Shown one piece after another: positions 24,559 to 32,016 of a DNA stretch of 45,049 nt (position 1 is its first letter; each line of letters opens with the position of its first letter). Below the pieces are notes generated by a model. That model made no database searches. It saw only the letters and a program-made list of their open reading frames with translations, and was not told where the DNA came from. This DNA comes from Variovorax sp. KK3 (GTDB lineage Bacteria; Pseudomonadota; Gammaproteobacteria; Burkholderiales; Burkholderiaceae_C). The position numbers and the translations under genes are program-made. The DNA is taken from NCBI RefSeq assembly GCF_001984055.1, contig NZ_LYVO01000059.1, positions 1-45,049 on the forward strand. Reading direction: 5' to 3'.

Positions 24559-25530
24559 TCAGGGCACCGCCACCTTCACATGGCCTTCGGCGAAGAAGCT
24601 GCGCAGGTTCTCGAACACGAGGTCGGCCATGGCTTGGCGGGTCTCGTGCGTGGCGCTCGCCACGTGCGGCAGCAGCACTGCGTTGTCGAGCGCGAAGAAG
24701 GCCTCGGGCACCTGCGGCTCGCGTTCGAACACGTCGAGGCCGGCGCCCGCGATGCGGCCCTCGCGCAAGGCATCGAGCAGCGCGGCTTCGTCGACGACCG
24801 AGCCGCGCGAGATGTTGATGAGAAAGCCTTTGGGCCCGAGCGCTTCGAGCACGCCGGCATCGACCAGCTTGCGCGTCTCGGCACCGCCCGCGCTGGCGAC
24901 CACGAGGAAGTCGGCCCACCGGGCCAGGCCGTGCAGCGTGGGCTCGTAGGCGAAGGGCGCATCGGGCAGCGCACGGCGATTGTGGTAGCGCACCTCCATG
25001 TCGAAGCCGCTCGCGCGCCGGGCGATGACGCGGCCGATGCGGCCCAGGCCCAGGATGCCGAGCTTCTTGCCCGAGATGCGCGTGGTCAACGGGTACTGGC
25101 CCGCGAGCCATTCGCCGCGGCGCACGAAGCGGTCCGATGCCGAGAAGCGTCGCGCCGCGTCCATCAGCAAGCCGAAGGCGGTATCGGCCACGCAGTCGTT
25201 GAGTACGTCGGGCGTGTAGCCGATCTGGATGCCACGCTCGCGCGCATGCGCGACGTCGATGGTCTCGTAGCCCACGCCGAAGCTGGAGATCACGCGCAGG
25301 TTGGGCAAGGCGTCGATCAAGGCGCGGTCGGCGCCGTAGCGGGCCGAGCTGGTGAGCGCGACGAACGTGTGGCCGTGCTCGGCGAGCCAGGCGGTGTTGT
25401 CCTGCTCGGCGTCGAGCAGGTGCACGTCGAATTCGGCGGCCAGCGCGCTTTCGAGTTGGGGCAGCAGGCGGCCTCTTTGCAGGATGCGCGGGCGTGTCGT
25501 GTTGCTCATGTCTGGTCGCGTGGTGTTCAT
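24559..25530 (-). CDS. D-isomer-specific 2-hydroxyacid dehydrogenase (glyoxylate/hydroxypyruvate reductase-like)
   Basis: 323 aa from the ATG that overlaps the preceding receptor stop (ATGA at 25527-25530); ATG 25509 (MSNTTRP) is an equally plausible start, giving 316 aa. The Rossmann motif is GILGLGRIGRVIA. The catalytic triad is complete: Arg in INISRGSVVDE, Glu in AGLDVFEREP and His in LLPHVASATHETR. The family reduces 2-oxoacids such as glyoxylate, hydroxypyruvate or 2-ketogluconate with NAD(P)H. As last gene of the sugar-acid operon it could reduce a short oxoacid left by the aldolase step, or oxidise an incoming 2-hydroxyacid. An NADPH preference cannot be settled from the motif alone. 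Confidence 0.88.
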   Translation of the reverse strand: MNTTRPDMSNTTRPRILQRGRLLPQLESALAAEFDVHLLDAEQDNTAWLAEHGHTFVALTSSARYGADRALIDALPNLRVISSFGVGYETIDVAHARERGIQIGYTPDVLNDCVADTAFGLLMDAARRFSASDRFVRRGEWLAGQYPLTTRISGKKLGILGLGRIGRVIARRASGFDMEVRYHNRRALPDAPFAYEPTLHGLARWADFLVVASAGGAETRKLVDAGVLEALGPKGFLINISRGSVVDEAALLDALREGRIAGAGLDVFEREPQVPEAFFALDNAVLLPHVASATHETRQAMADLVFENLRSFFAEGHVKVAVP

Positions 25531-26513
25531 TCGGGTTGGATGCCGGCCGCCTTGGCGACCTGGGCCCATTTGCCCATCTCCTTCGCGATGAAGGCGGCGA
25601 ACTGTTCGGGCGTGCCGCCCACGGGCTCGACGCCGGCATCGGTCAGGCGTTGCTTGATGTCGGGCAGCGCCAGGATGCGTGTGACCTCGGTGGCGATCTT
25701 GTTCACCACCGGCCTCGGCGTGCCGGCTGGTGCGAGCAGGCCGCCCCAGGTGCTGGTCTCGTAGCCGGGCAGGCCGGCCTCGGCCATGGTCGGCACGTCG
25801 GGCAGCATCGCGATGCGCTTCGGCGTGGTCACGGCGATGGCGCGCAGGCCACCGGCTTTCACCTGCGTGCTGATGGCGGCCAGCGTGTCGAACATCAGCG
25901 ACACGCGGCCGCTCAGCAGATCGGGATGCGCGAGCGTGCTGCCCTTGTAGGGGATGTGGATCATGTCGATGCCGGCCATGCTCTTGAACAGCTCGCCCGA
26001 GAAGTGCGGCGCGCCGCCCGATCCGCTCGATGCGAACGACAGCTTGCCGGGGTTGGCCTTGCCGTAGGCGATCAGCTCCTTGAGGTTCTTCGCGGGGAAC
26101 GAGGGCGCGACCACGAGCACCAGCGGCACCACGTGGGTCTGCACCACGGGCTCGAAGCTCTTCAGCGTGTCGAAGGGCAGCTTCTTCACCATCGACGGGT
26201 TGATGGCATGGCTGCTGGCCACCAGTGCGAGCGTGTGGCCGTCGGGCGCGCTCTTGGCGACGAAGTCGGTGCCGATGATGCCGGTGGCGCCCGTCTTGTT
26301 GTCGACCACCACCGGCTGGCCCCATTGCTCGACGAGCTTCTGGCCGATCAGCCGTGCGGCCAGGTCGATGGCGCCGCCGGGCGAGGCGGGCACGACGATG
26401 GTCATCTGCTTCGAAGGAAAGGCGGCCTGCGCGCGAGCGGGCAGGGCGCCTGCGAGTCCCAGTGCGGCCAGGCATGCGGGGGTGAAGGCGAAATCTCTGC
26501 GGCGGATCATCAT
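25527..26513 (-). CDS. Bug family (TctC-like) tripartite tricarboxylate receptor 1
   Basis: About 328 aa from ATG 26513, with GGAG 8 nt upstream; ATGs at 26540 and 26510 are alternatives. The start RRRDFAFTPACLAALGLAGALPARAQA is a signal peptide, possibly Tat-like (two or three Arg) but more likely Sec. The mature part shows Bug hallmarks: FPSKQMTIVVPASPGG, then GATGIIGTDFVAK, SSGSGGAPHFSGELF, IPYKGSTLA and LLAPAGTPRPVVNKI. Bug proteins bind carboxylates or small polar metabolites in the periplasm. It is one of three consecutive receptors, with no TctA/TctB permease genes beside them. The ligand is unknown; an aldonate fits the operon. Confidence 0.9.
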   Translation of the reverse strand: MMIRRRDFAFTPACLAALGLAGALPARAQAAFPSKQMTIVVPASPGGAIDLAARLIGQKLVEQWGQPVVVDNKTGATGIIGTDFVAKSAPDGHTLALVASSHAINPSMVKKLPFDTLKSFEPVVQTHVVPLVLVVAPSFPAKNLKELIAYGKANPGKLSFASSGSGGAPHFSGELFKSMAGIDMIHIPYKGSTLAHPDLLSGRVSLMFDTLAAISTQVKAGGLRAIAVTTPKRIAMLPDVPTMAEAGLPGYETSTWGGLLAPAGTPRPVVNKIATEVTRILALPDIKQRLTDAGVEPVGGTPEQFAAFIAKEMGKWAQVAKAAGIQPE

Positions 26514-26543
26514 CGAGCTATCTCCAGGCATGGTGGGCAACCT

Positions 26544-27593
26544 TCATTCGACGCGCACGTTACGCGCCTTGATGACGCGCGCGTAGCGGTCTTTCTCGGC
26601 ATCGATGGTCGACTGCAGCTCGGCCGGCGTGGTGCCGCGCGGCGTGGCGCCCTGGGCGATGAGCTTTTCGCGCACGTCGGGCAGCGCGACGACTTCCTTC
26701 ACGGCGGCCGAGAGCTTGTCGACGATGGGCTGCGGCGTGCCCGCGGGCGCGAGCAAGGCGACCCACGAACCCGACTCGGCATTGGCCACGCCCTGTTCCG
26801 CGAGCGTCGGCACGTCGGGCATGCTGGGCGAGCGCGCTGCGCTGGTGACCGCGAGCGCACGCAGCTTGCCCGACTTGACGTAGCCGGAGGTCTCGAGGAT
26901 CGACGCGAACAGCATGTCGACGTGGCCGGCCATCAGGTCGGCCATGGCGGGGCCGCCGCCCTTGTACGGCACGTGCACGAGCTTCGCGCCCGTGGCCTGC
27001 TGAAAGATCTCGGCCGTGAGGTGCGGCGAGCCGCCGCTGCCAGAGCTGGCGAACGTGTACTTGTCGGGCTCGGCCTTGGCCAGCGCCACCAGTTCCTTCG
27101 GCGTCTTGGCCGGCACCTTCGGGTTGACCACCAGCGCGAACGGCAGGTCGGCGAACAGCGAGACCGGTGCGAAGGCCTTGTCGGGGTTGTAGGGCATCTT
27201 GGGATACAGCGACTGGTTGATCGCCTGCGTGCCTACGTTGCCGACCAGCAGCGTGTAGGCGTCGGGCTTGGCCTTGGCCACGGCCTCGGCGCCGACCAGG
27301 CCGCCGGCGCCCGTGCGGTTGTCGATGACGAAGGACTGCTTGAGCTTCTCGCCGAGCTTCAACGCGAGCAGCCGTGCCGCGATGTCGGTGCCGCCGCCGG
27401 GCGCGAAGGGCACGACGATGGTGACGGGGCGCTCGGGGTAGGCGCCTTGCGCGTGGACGGCGAAGGGCGCCAGCGCGGCAAGGGCCAGTGCCGCGATCGA
27501 GCGGCGCTTGAACGTGCAGGTGTGGGTGCAGGTGTGGGTGCGGGTGTGCATGCGTGCCTTTTGAAGGAGGTGTGTCTGCGGTGCGTTCGTCAT
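26544..27593 (-). CDS. Bug family (TctC-like) receptor 2, with a 12-bp repeat in its leader
   Basis: 349 aa if translation starts at the ATG overlapping the upstream receptor stop (ATGA at 27590-27593), or 335 aa from ATG 27551. The latter gives a cleaner signal peptide start (MHTRTHTCTHTCTFKRRS, then an Ala/Leu core and VHAQG), with AAGG 6 nt upstream. The His/Thr/Cys-rich leader comes from a 12-bp tandem repeat at 27517-27552. The mature protein has YPERPVTIVVPFAPGGGTDI, NRTGAGGLVGAEAV, SSGSGGSPHLTAEI, VPYKGGGPAMADL and LLAPAGTPQPIVDKL, all typical of Bug receptors. Clear paralogue of its neighbours but well diverged, so ligands probably differ. Confidence 0.9.
   Translation of the reverse strand: MTNAPQTHLLQKARMHTRTHTCTHTCTFKRRSIAALALAALAPFAVHAQGAYPERPVTIVVPFAPGGGTDIAARLLALKLGEKLKQSFVIDNRTGAGGLVGAEAVAKAKPDAYTLLVGNVGTQAINQSLYPKMPYNPDKAFAPVSLFADLPFALVVNPKVPAKTPKELVALAKAEPDKYTFASSGSGGSPHLTAEIFQQATGAKLVHVPYKGGGPAMADLMAGHVDMLFASILETSGYVKSGKLRALAVTSAARSPSMPDVPTLAEQGVANAESGSWVALLAPAGTPQPIVDKLSAAVKEVVALPDVREKLIAQGATPRGTTPAELQSTIDAEKDRYARVIKARNVRVE
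27517..27552. repeat. 12-bp tandem repeat, three copies, in the receptor-2 signal peptide
   Basis: Two perfect copies of CAGGTGTGGGTG (27517-27528 and 27529-27540) are followed by a third with 9 of 12 matches (27541-27552, CGGGTGTGCATG) that contains the start codon of the shorter reading frame. The repeat encodes alternating His/Thr with Arg or Cys at the N-terminus. Since the unit is a multiple of three, copy-number change would keep frame and only lengthen the leader. Confidence 0.85.
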
Positions 27594-28573
27594 TCGGCCG
27601 TTGCGCCCGACTTCTTGACCAGCTCGGCCCAGCGCGGGATCTCGCGTGCCATGAAATCGCGCAGCTCGTCGGGCGAGCTGCCGACCAGTTCCATCGCCAG
27701 CTGATCCTGCAGCTTGGCTTGCACGTCCGGTTGCTTGAGCGCGGCCACGATCTCGGCGTTGACGCGGTTCACGATGGGCCGCGGTGTGCCCTTGGGCAGG
27801 TACACGGCCTGCCACGACGACATCTCGAAGCCGGGCACGCCCGACTCGATCATCGTCGGCAGTTGCGGCAGCAGCTTGATGCGCTTGCCGGTGGTCACGG
27901 CCAGCAGCTTGAGCTTGCCGCTCTGCACCAGCGGCAGCGCGGCCGTGACCTGGTCGAACATGAAGGGCACGAGCCCGGCCGCCACGTCGGTCATGGCCGG
28001 CGGCGTGCCTTTGTAGGGCACGTGCGTGAGCTTCACTCCGATCAGGTCGGCGAAGAGTTCGCCGGCCAAGTGGGTGGACGTGCCGGCGCCGGACGATGCG
28101 AAGTTGCGCTTCGACTCGTCCTTCTTCAGCAGCGCGATGAGTTCGGGCACCGAGTTGACGCCGAGCTGCGCGTTGACGATCAGCACGTTGGGCAGGCGCG
28201 CCACCAGCGACACGGGTTCGAAGTCCTTCACCGGGTCGTAGGTGAGCTTCTTGTACAGGCTGGCGTTGATGGCGTGCGTGCTGATGGTGCCGCCGAACAT
28301 CGTGTAGCCGTCGGGCGCGGCCTTGGCCACGTAGGCGGCGCCGATGCCGCCGCCCTGGCCCGGGCGGTTGTCGACGACGACCGATTGCTTCAGGGCGTCG
28401 CCCATCTTGTTGGCGAGCGTGCGTCCGACGATGTCGGTCGAGCCGCCGGCCGTGAAGGGCACGACGTAGGTGATGGGCTTGCCGGCGGGCCAGTCGGCGG
28501 CCGGTGCGGCGAAGGGAAGAAGGGCGGGCAGCACACAGGCTGCCGCACGCAGGGCGCGGCGGAAGAAGGTCAT
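27590..28573 (-). CDS. Bug family (TctC-like) receptor 3
   Basis: 327 aa, with GGAG about 7 nt before the ATG. The signal peptide is MTFFRRALRAAACVLPALLP followed by FAAPAAD. The mature part has GKPITYVVPFTAGGSTDIVG, NRPGQGGGIGAAYVAK, SSGAGTSTHLAGELF, VPYKGTPPAMTDV and KGTPRPIVNRV, all Bug family positions. It is the first receptor translated in the operon, 34 bp after the RraA-family gene, and its stop overlaps the ATG of receptor 2. The binding-pocket loop after the first strand (TAGGSTDI) resembles receptor 2 (APGGGTDI) more than receptor 1 (SPGGAIDL). Ligand unknown. Confidence 0.9.
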   Translation of the reverse strand: MTFFRRALRAAACVLPALLPFAAPAADWPAGKPITYVVPFTAGGSTDIVGRTLANKMGDALKQSVVVDNRPGQGGGIGAAYVAKAAPDGYTMFGGTISTHAINASLYKKLTYDPVKDFEPVSLVARLPNVLIVNAQLGVNSVPELIALLKKDESKRNFASSGAGTSTHLAGELFADLIGVKLTHVPYKGTPPAMTDVAAGLVPFMFDQVTAALPLVQSGKLKLLAVTTGKRIKLLPQLPTMIESGVPGFEMSSWQAVYLPKGTPRPIVNRVNAEIVAALKQPDVQAKLQDQLAMELVGSSPDELRDFMAREIPRWAELVKKSGATAE

Positions 28574-28607
28574 GGCTTGTCTCCGGGTGTCGTGGGGTGC
28601 GCGCGCT

Positions 28608-29318
28608 TCAGCGTCCGTTCGCCTGCCGCCAGGCCGCGAAGTCGGTGCGCGACTGCTCGTCGGTCGGCGGGTAGAGGCCGAGGATCGATCGGCCTTCCAT
28701 CACCTTCTCTTGCACGAAGTCTTCGAACGCCGTCATCTCGGTGGCCTCGGCCGCGACCTCGTCGGCGATGTTCGCGGGGATCACGATCACGCCTTCGGCA
28801 TCGCCCACGATCACGTCGCCCGGAAACACCGGCGCGTCGCCGCAGCCGATCGGCACGTTGATGTCGATGGCCTGGTGCAGCGTCAGGTTGGTCGGCGCGC
28901 TGGGGCGGCTGTGGTACGCGGGAAAGGGCAGCTTCGCGATCTCGGGGCTGTCGCGAAAGCCGCCGTCGGTCACGACACCGGCGGCGCCGCGCTTCATCAG
29001 GCGGCTGATCAAGATGCCGCCGGCCGAGGCGGCGCGCGCGTCCTTGCGGCTGTCGATGACCAGCACCGCATCAGGCGGGCATTGCTCGACGGCCTGGCGC
29101 TGCGGATGCTGGCGGTCGGTGAACACGGCGATCGTGTTGAGGTCTTCGCGCGCCGGGATGTAGCGCAGCGTGAAGGCCTCGCCCACCATGTTGGGCAAGC
29201 CGGCATTGAGCGGCCGCACGTCCTGGATGAACTGGGTGCGCAGCCCGCGCTTGAAGAGCGCGGTGCACAGGGTGGCGGTGCTGACCTTCATCAGCTGCGC
29301 GCGGGTGTTGGGATTCAC
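28608..29318 (-). CDS. RraA-family aldolase-like protein (4-hydroxy-4-methyl-2-oxoglutarate aldolase type)
   Basis: 236 aa from GTG 29318, with GGAG about 9 nt upstream; an ATG at 29291 would shorten it. The class II pyruvate-aldolase motif of this fold, G-x20-R-D-x2-E, is complete: Gly101, Arg122-Asp123, Glu126 (TDGGFRDSPE). The closing GDAEGVIVIP loop is also conserved. RraA proper is an RNase E inhibitor without this full motif, so an aldolase or oxaloacetate decarboxylase function is more likely here. Its place just after the dehydratase gene suggests that it cleaves the 2-keto-3-deoxy acid made there to pyruvate and an aldehyde; that is inference. No other aldolase gene lies in the operon. 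Confidence 0.85.
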   Translation of the reverse strand: MNPNTRAQLMKVSTATLCTALFKRGLRTQFIQDVRPLNAGLPNMVGEAFTLRYIPAREDLNTIAVFTDRQHPQRQAVEQCPPDAVLVIDSRKDARAASAGGILISRLMKRGAAGVVTDGGFRDSPEIAKLPFPAYHSRPSAPTNLTLHQAIDINVPIGCGDAPVFPGDVIVGDAEGVIVIPANIADEVAAEATEMTAFEDFVQEKVMEGRSILGLYPPTDEQSRTDFAAWRQANGR

Positions 29319-29346
29319 TGGCGTTGTCTCCTTGGAAGCAGGTCGA

Positions 29347-31074
29347 TCAGAAGATGTCGGGCTCGGGCACGGGCTTGCCGAAGCTGGTCTCGAGGAAGTC
29401 GAAGTCGCAGCCCGCATCGGCCTGCAGGATGTGGCGGCCGAACATCCAGCCGTAGCCGCGCTCGTAGCGCGGCGGTGGCGGCGTCCAGGCGGCGCGGCGT
29501 GCGGCGAGCTCTTCGTCGCTGACCTCAAGGTGGATGGTGCGCGCCGGCACGTCGACTTGGATGCGGTCGCCGGTCTTCACGAGCGCGAGCGGACCGCCGA
29601 CGGCGGATTCGGGCGAGCAATGCAGCAGGCAGCCGCCGTAGCTGGTGCCGCTCATGCGCGCATCGCTGAGGCGAAGCATGTCCTTCACCCCCTGCTTGAG
29701 CAGCTTCGTCGGGATCGGCAGCATGCCCCATTCGGGCATGCCGGCACCGCGCGGGCCGGCGTTGCGCAGCACCATGATGTCGTCGCCGGTCACGTCGAGG
29801 TCCGGGTCGTCGACCGCCTTCTTGAGGCTCGGGTAGTCGTCGAAGACCAGCGCGCGGCCGGTGTGCTGCAGCAGGTGTGGCGCGCAGGCGCTGGGCTTGA
29901 TCACCACGCCGTCGGGCGCGAGGTTGCCGCGCAGCACCGCGAGCGCGCCTTCGGCATAGATGGGGTTGTCCAGCGGGCGGATCACGTCGTCGTGATAGAC
30001 CTCGGCGCCGGCGATGTTCTCGCCCAGCGTGCGGCCGTTCACAGTCATCGCGTCGGTGTCCAGATGGCCGCGGATGCGCTCCAGCAGGGCCGGCAGCCCG
30101 CCCGCATAGAAGAAGTCTTCCATCAGGTATGCATCGCCGCTCGGCCGGATGTTGGCGATGACGGGCACGCGCCGGCTGGCGGCATCGAAGTCGTCCAGGC
30201 TCACGGGATGGCCGGCGCGCCGCGACATGGCGATCAAGTGGATGATCGCGTTGGTCGAGCAGCCCATCGCCATCGCGCAGGCGATGCCGTTCTCGAAGTT
30301 GGCGCGCGTCAGCATCTTCGCGGGCGTGAGGTCGTCCCACACCATCTCGACGATGCGCCGGCCGCACGCGGCGCTCATGCGCACGTGGTTCGCATCGGCC
30401 GCGGGAATGCTCGACGCGCCGGGCAACGCCAGGCCCACGGCCTCGGCGATGCCCATCATCGTGGCGGCCGTGCCCATGGTCATGCAGGTGCCGTGGCTGC
30501 GCGCGATGCCGGCTTCCATCTCGTGCCAGGCCTGGTCGGTAAGGTGCCCGGCGCGGCGTTCGTCCCAGTACTTGAAGGCATCCGAGCCCGAGCCGAGCAC
30601 CTTGCCGCGCCAGTTGCCGCGCAGCATCGGCCCGGCCGGCAGGTAGATGAACGGCACGCCCATGCTCAGCGCACCCATGGTCAGGCCGGGGGTGGTCTTG
30701 TCGCAGCCGCCCATGAGCACGGCGCCGTCGACCGGATGGCTGCGCAGCAGCTCTTCGGTTTCCATGGCGAGGAAGTTGCGGTAGAGCATGGTGGTGGGCT
30801 TGACCATGCTTTCCGACAGCGAGATGGCCGGCAGCTCCAGCGGAAAGCCGCCGGCCTGCAGGATGCCGCGCTTCACGTCGTCCACCCGTTGCTTGAAGTG
30901 CGAGTGGCATTGGTTCGCGTCGCTCCAGGTGTTGACGATCGCGATGACCGGCTTGCCGGCCCAGTCGGCCGGGGCATAGCCCATCTGCATGACGCGGGAG
31001 CGGTGGCCGAAGGAGCGGAAGTCGTCCGGTGCGAACCACCGGGCGCTGCGCAGGGAATCGTAGGTGCGCTTCAT
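29347..31074 (-). CDS. IlvD/Edd family sugar-acid dehydratase (L-arabonate dehydratase type)
   Basis: 575 aa. The [2Fe-2S] cluster cysteines Cys56 (NQCHSH), Cys124 (GGCDKTTPG) and Cys197 (HGTCMTMGTA) sit at positions almost the same as in the characterised rhizobial L-arabinonate dehydratase (about 579 aa). Lys126 in CDKT is the likely carbamylated Mg ligand. The N-terminal SLRSARWFAPDDFRSFGHRS pattern also fits pentonate/hexonate dehydratases rather than IlvD of valine synthesis. It converts an aldonate to its 2-keto-3-deoxy acid. It heads the minus-strand operon. The nearest good Shine-Dalgarno (AAGGAG) lies about 30 nt before the ATG and there is no other in-frame start, so initiation may be weak or unusual. 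Confidence 0.9.
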   Translation of the reverse strand: MKRTYDSLRSARWFAPDDFRSFGHRSRVMQMGYAPADWAGKPVIAIVNTWSDANQCHSHFKQRVDDVKRGILQAGGFPLELPAISLSESMVKPTTMLYRNFLAMETEELLRSHPVDGAVLMGGCDKTTPGLTMGALSMGVPFIYLPAGPMLRGNWRGKVLGSGSDAFKYWDERRAGHLTDQAWHEMEAGIARSHGTCMTMGTAATMMGIAEAVGLALPGASSIPAADANHVRMSAACGRRIVEMVWDDLTPAKMLTRANFENGIACAMAMGCSTNAIIHLIAMSRRAGHPVSLDDFDAASRRVPVIANIRPSGDAYLMEDFFYAGGLPALLERIRGHLDTDAMTVNGRTLGENIAGAEVYHDDVIRPLDNPIYAEGALAVLRGNLAPDGVVIKPSACAPHLLQHTGRALVFDDYPSLKKAVDDPDLDVTGDDIMVLRNAGPRGAGMPEWGMLPIPTKLLKQGVKDMLRLSDARMSGTSYGGCLLHCSPESAVGGPLALVKTGDRIQVDVPARTIHLEVSDEELAARRAAWTPPPPRYERGYGWMFGRHILQADAGCDFDFLETSFGKPVPEPDIF

Positions 31075-31122
31075 GGGGTGTTGGGGGCCGTGGGGCTGGC
31101 CTTGTCTCCTTGTGTGGGCTGG

Positions 31123-31151
31123 ATTGAAACATTAATATATTAGTGCGTCAA
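31123..31151 (-). promoter_or_regulatory. Operon promoter with palindromic operator in its spacer
   Basis: Reading leftwards, TTGACG (31151-31146) and TTCAAT (31128-31123) form a -35/-10 pair with a 17-bp spacer. The spacer is almost entirely the near-palindrome CATTAATATATTAGTG (31130-31145; 14 of 16 positions symmetric, core TAATATATTA). It is also the only AT-rich stretch between the divergent dehydratase and GntR genes. A GntR/FCD regulator sitting here would block RNA polymerase directly. The regulator gene starts 26 bp to the right, so it would probably also control itself. Confidence 0.55.
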
Positions 31152-31170
31152 TGCCTAGAATCTGCGCCCG

Positions 31171-31878
31171 ATGAGCACCCTCCAGAAAATCCGGCTCGAC
31201 CGCACGCGGCTCGCGGCACCCCAGGTGCTGGAGCAGTTGCGCGAGGCCATTCTTTCGATCGAACTGGCGCCGGGCACGGTGCTGGTGCGGCAGGAACTGG
31301 CCGAGCTGTTCGGCGTGAGCCAGACGCCGGTGCGTGAAGCGCTGCTGCGGCTGAGCGAGGAGGGCCTGGTCGAGGTGTACCCGCAGCACGCCACGCTGGT
31401 GAGCCGCATCGACCTGGCGGCGGCGCGGCAGGCGCACTTTCTGCGGCGGTCGATCGAGCTGGAGATCGTGCACCAGCTCGCCGAGCAGGCGCCGCCCGCG
31501 CTGGTCGGGCAGCTCGAAGCGCAGATCGCGCTGCAGGCCGCGCTGGCGGCGGCCCAGCAGTACAGCGATTTCGTCGAGGCCGACCGGCGCTTCCACCAGC
31601 TCATGTACGAGGCGGCAGGGGTTCCGGGCTTGTGGGACACGGTGAGTCGCATGTCGGGCCACGTCGACCGCTTGCGCCGGCTGCACCTGCCCACGGCCGG
31701 CAAGACCGAATCGATCCTGCGCGACCACCGCGCGATCGCGCAGACCATTCAGCGCGGCGACGCGGCAGCTGCGCAGGAGGCGGTGCGCACGCACCTGTCG
31801 GGCACGCTCAGCGCCGTCGCCGAAATCTGCGAGCGCTTCCCCGATTACATCGAGGCCGGCGCCGGCGAGCCTCGGTAG
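31171..31878 (+). CDS. GntR family regulator, FCD (FadR-type) subfamily
   Basis: 235 aa. The winged helix spans about residues 15-80: QVLEQLREAILSIELAPGTVLVRQELAELFGVSQTPVREAL is the GntR signature, followed by the wing GLVEVYPQHATLVS. The FCD ligand domain (about 95-220) has the metal-binding pattern D in ADRRFHQLMYEA, a His there, and His in REHRAI-like RDHRAIAQTI and TRTHLSG-like VRTHLSGTL. FCD domains sense carboxylic acids such as sugar acids or intermediates. It is divergent from the sugar-acid operon and is most likely its repressor. No Shine-Dalgarno precedes the ATG; a TAGAAT at 31156-31161 suggests a nearly leaderless message. Confidence 0.9.
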   Translation: MSTLQKIRLDRTRLAAPQVLEQLREAILSIELAPGTVLVRQELAELFGVSQTPVREALLRLSEEGLVEVYPQHATLVSRIDLAAARQAHFLRRSIELEIVHQLAEQAPPALVGQLEAQIALQAALAAAQQYSDFVEADRRFHQLMYEAAGVPGLWDTVSRMSGHVDRLRRLHLPTAGKTESILRDHRAIAQTIQRGDAAAAQEAVRTHLSGTLSAVAEICERFPDYIEAGAGEPR

Positions 31879-32016
31879 CCGGGCGCCGATCCGTGATCTC
31901 CGTGGCGAAAAGGGGCCCGGCGAGCCGCCGGGCGCCACGCCATGGCACGAAGCGTGCGAAATGAACACACGTGAACCACCGCGCGGCCCTTAGGATCGCC
32001 CCCAAGGAAGTTATGC

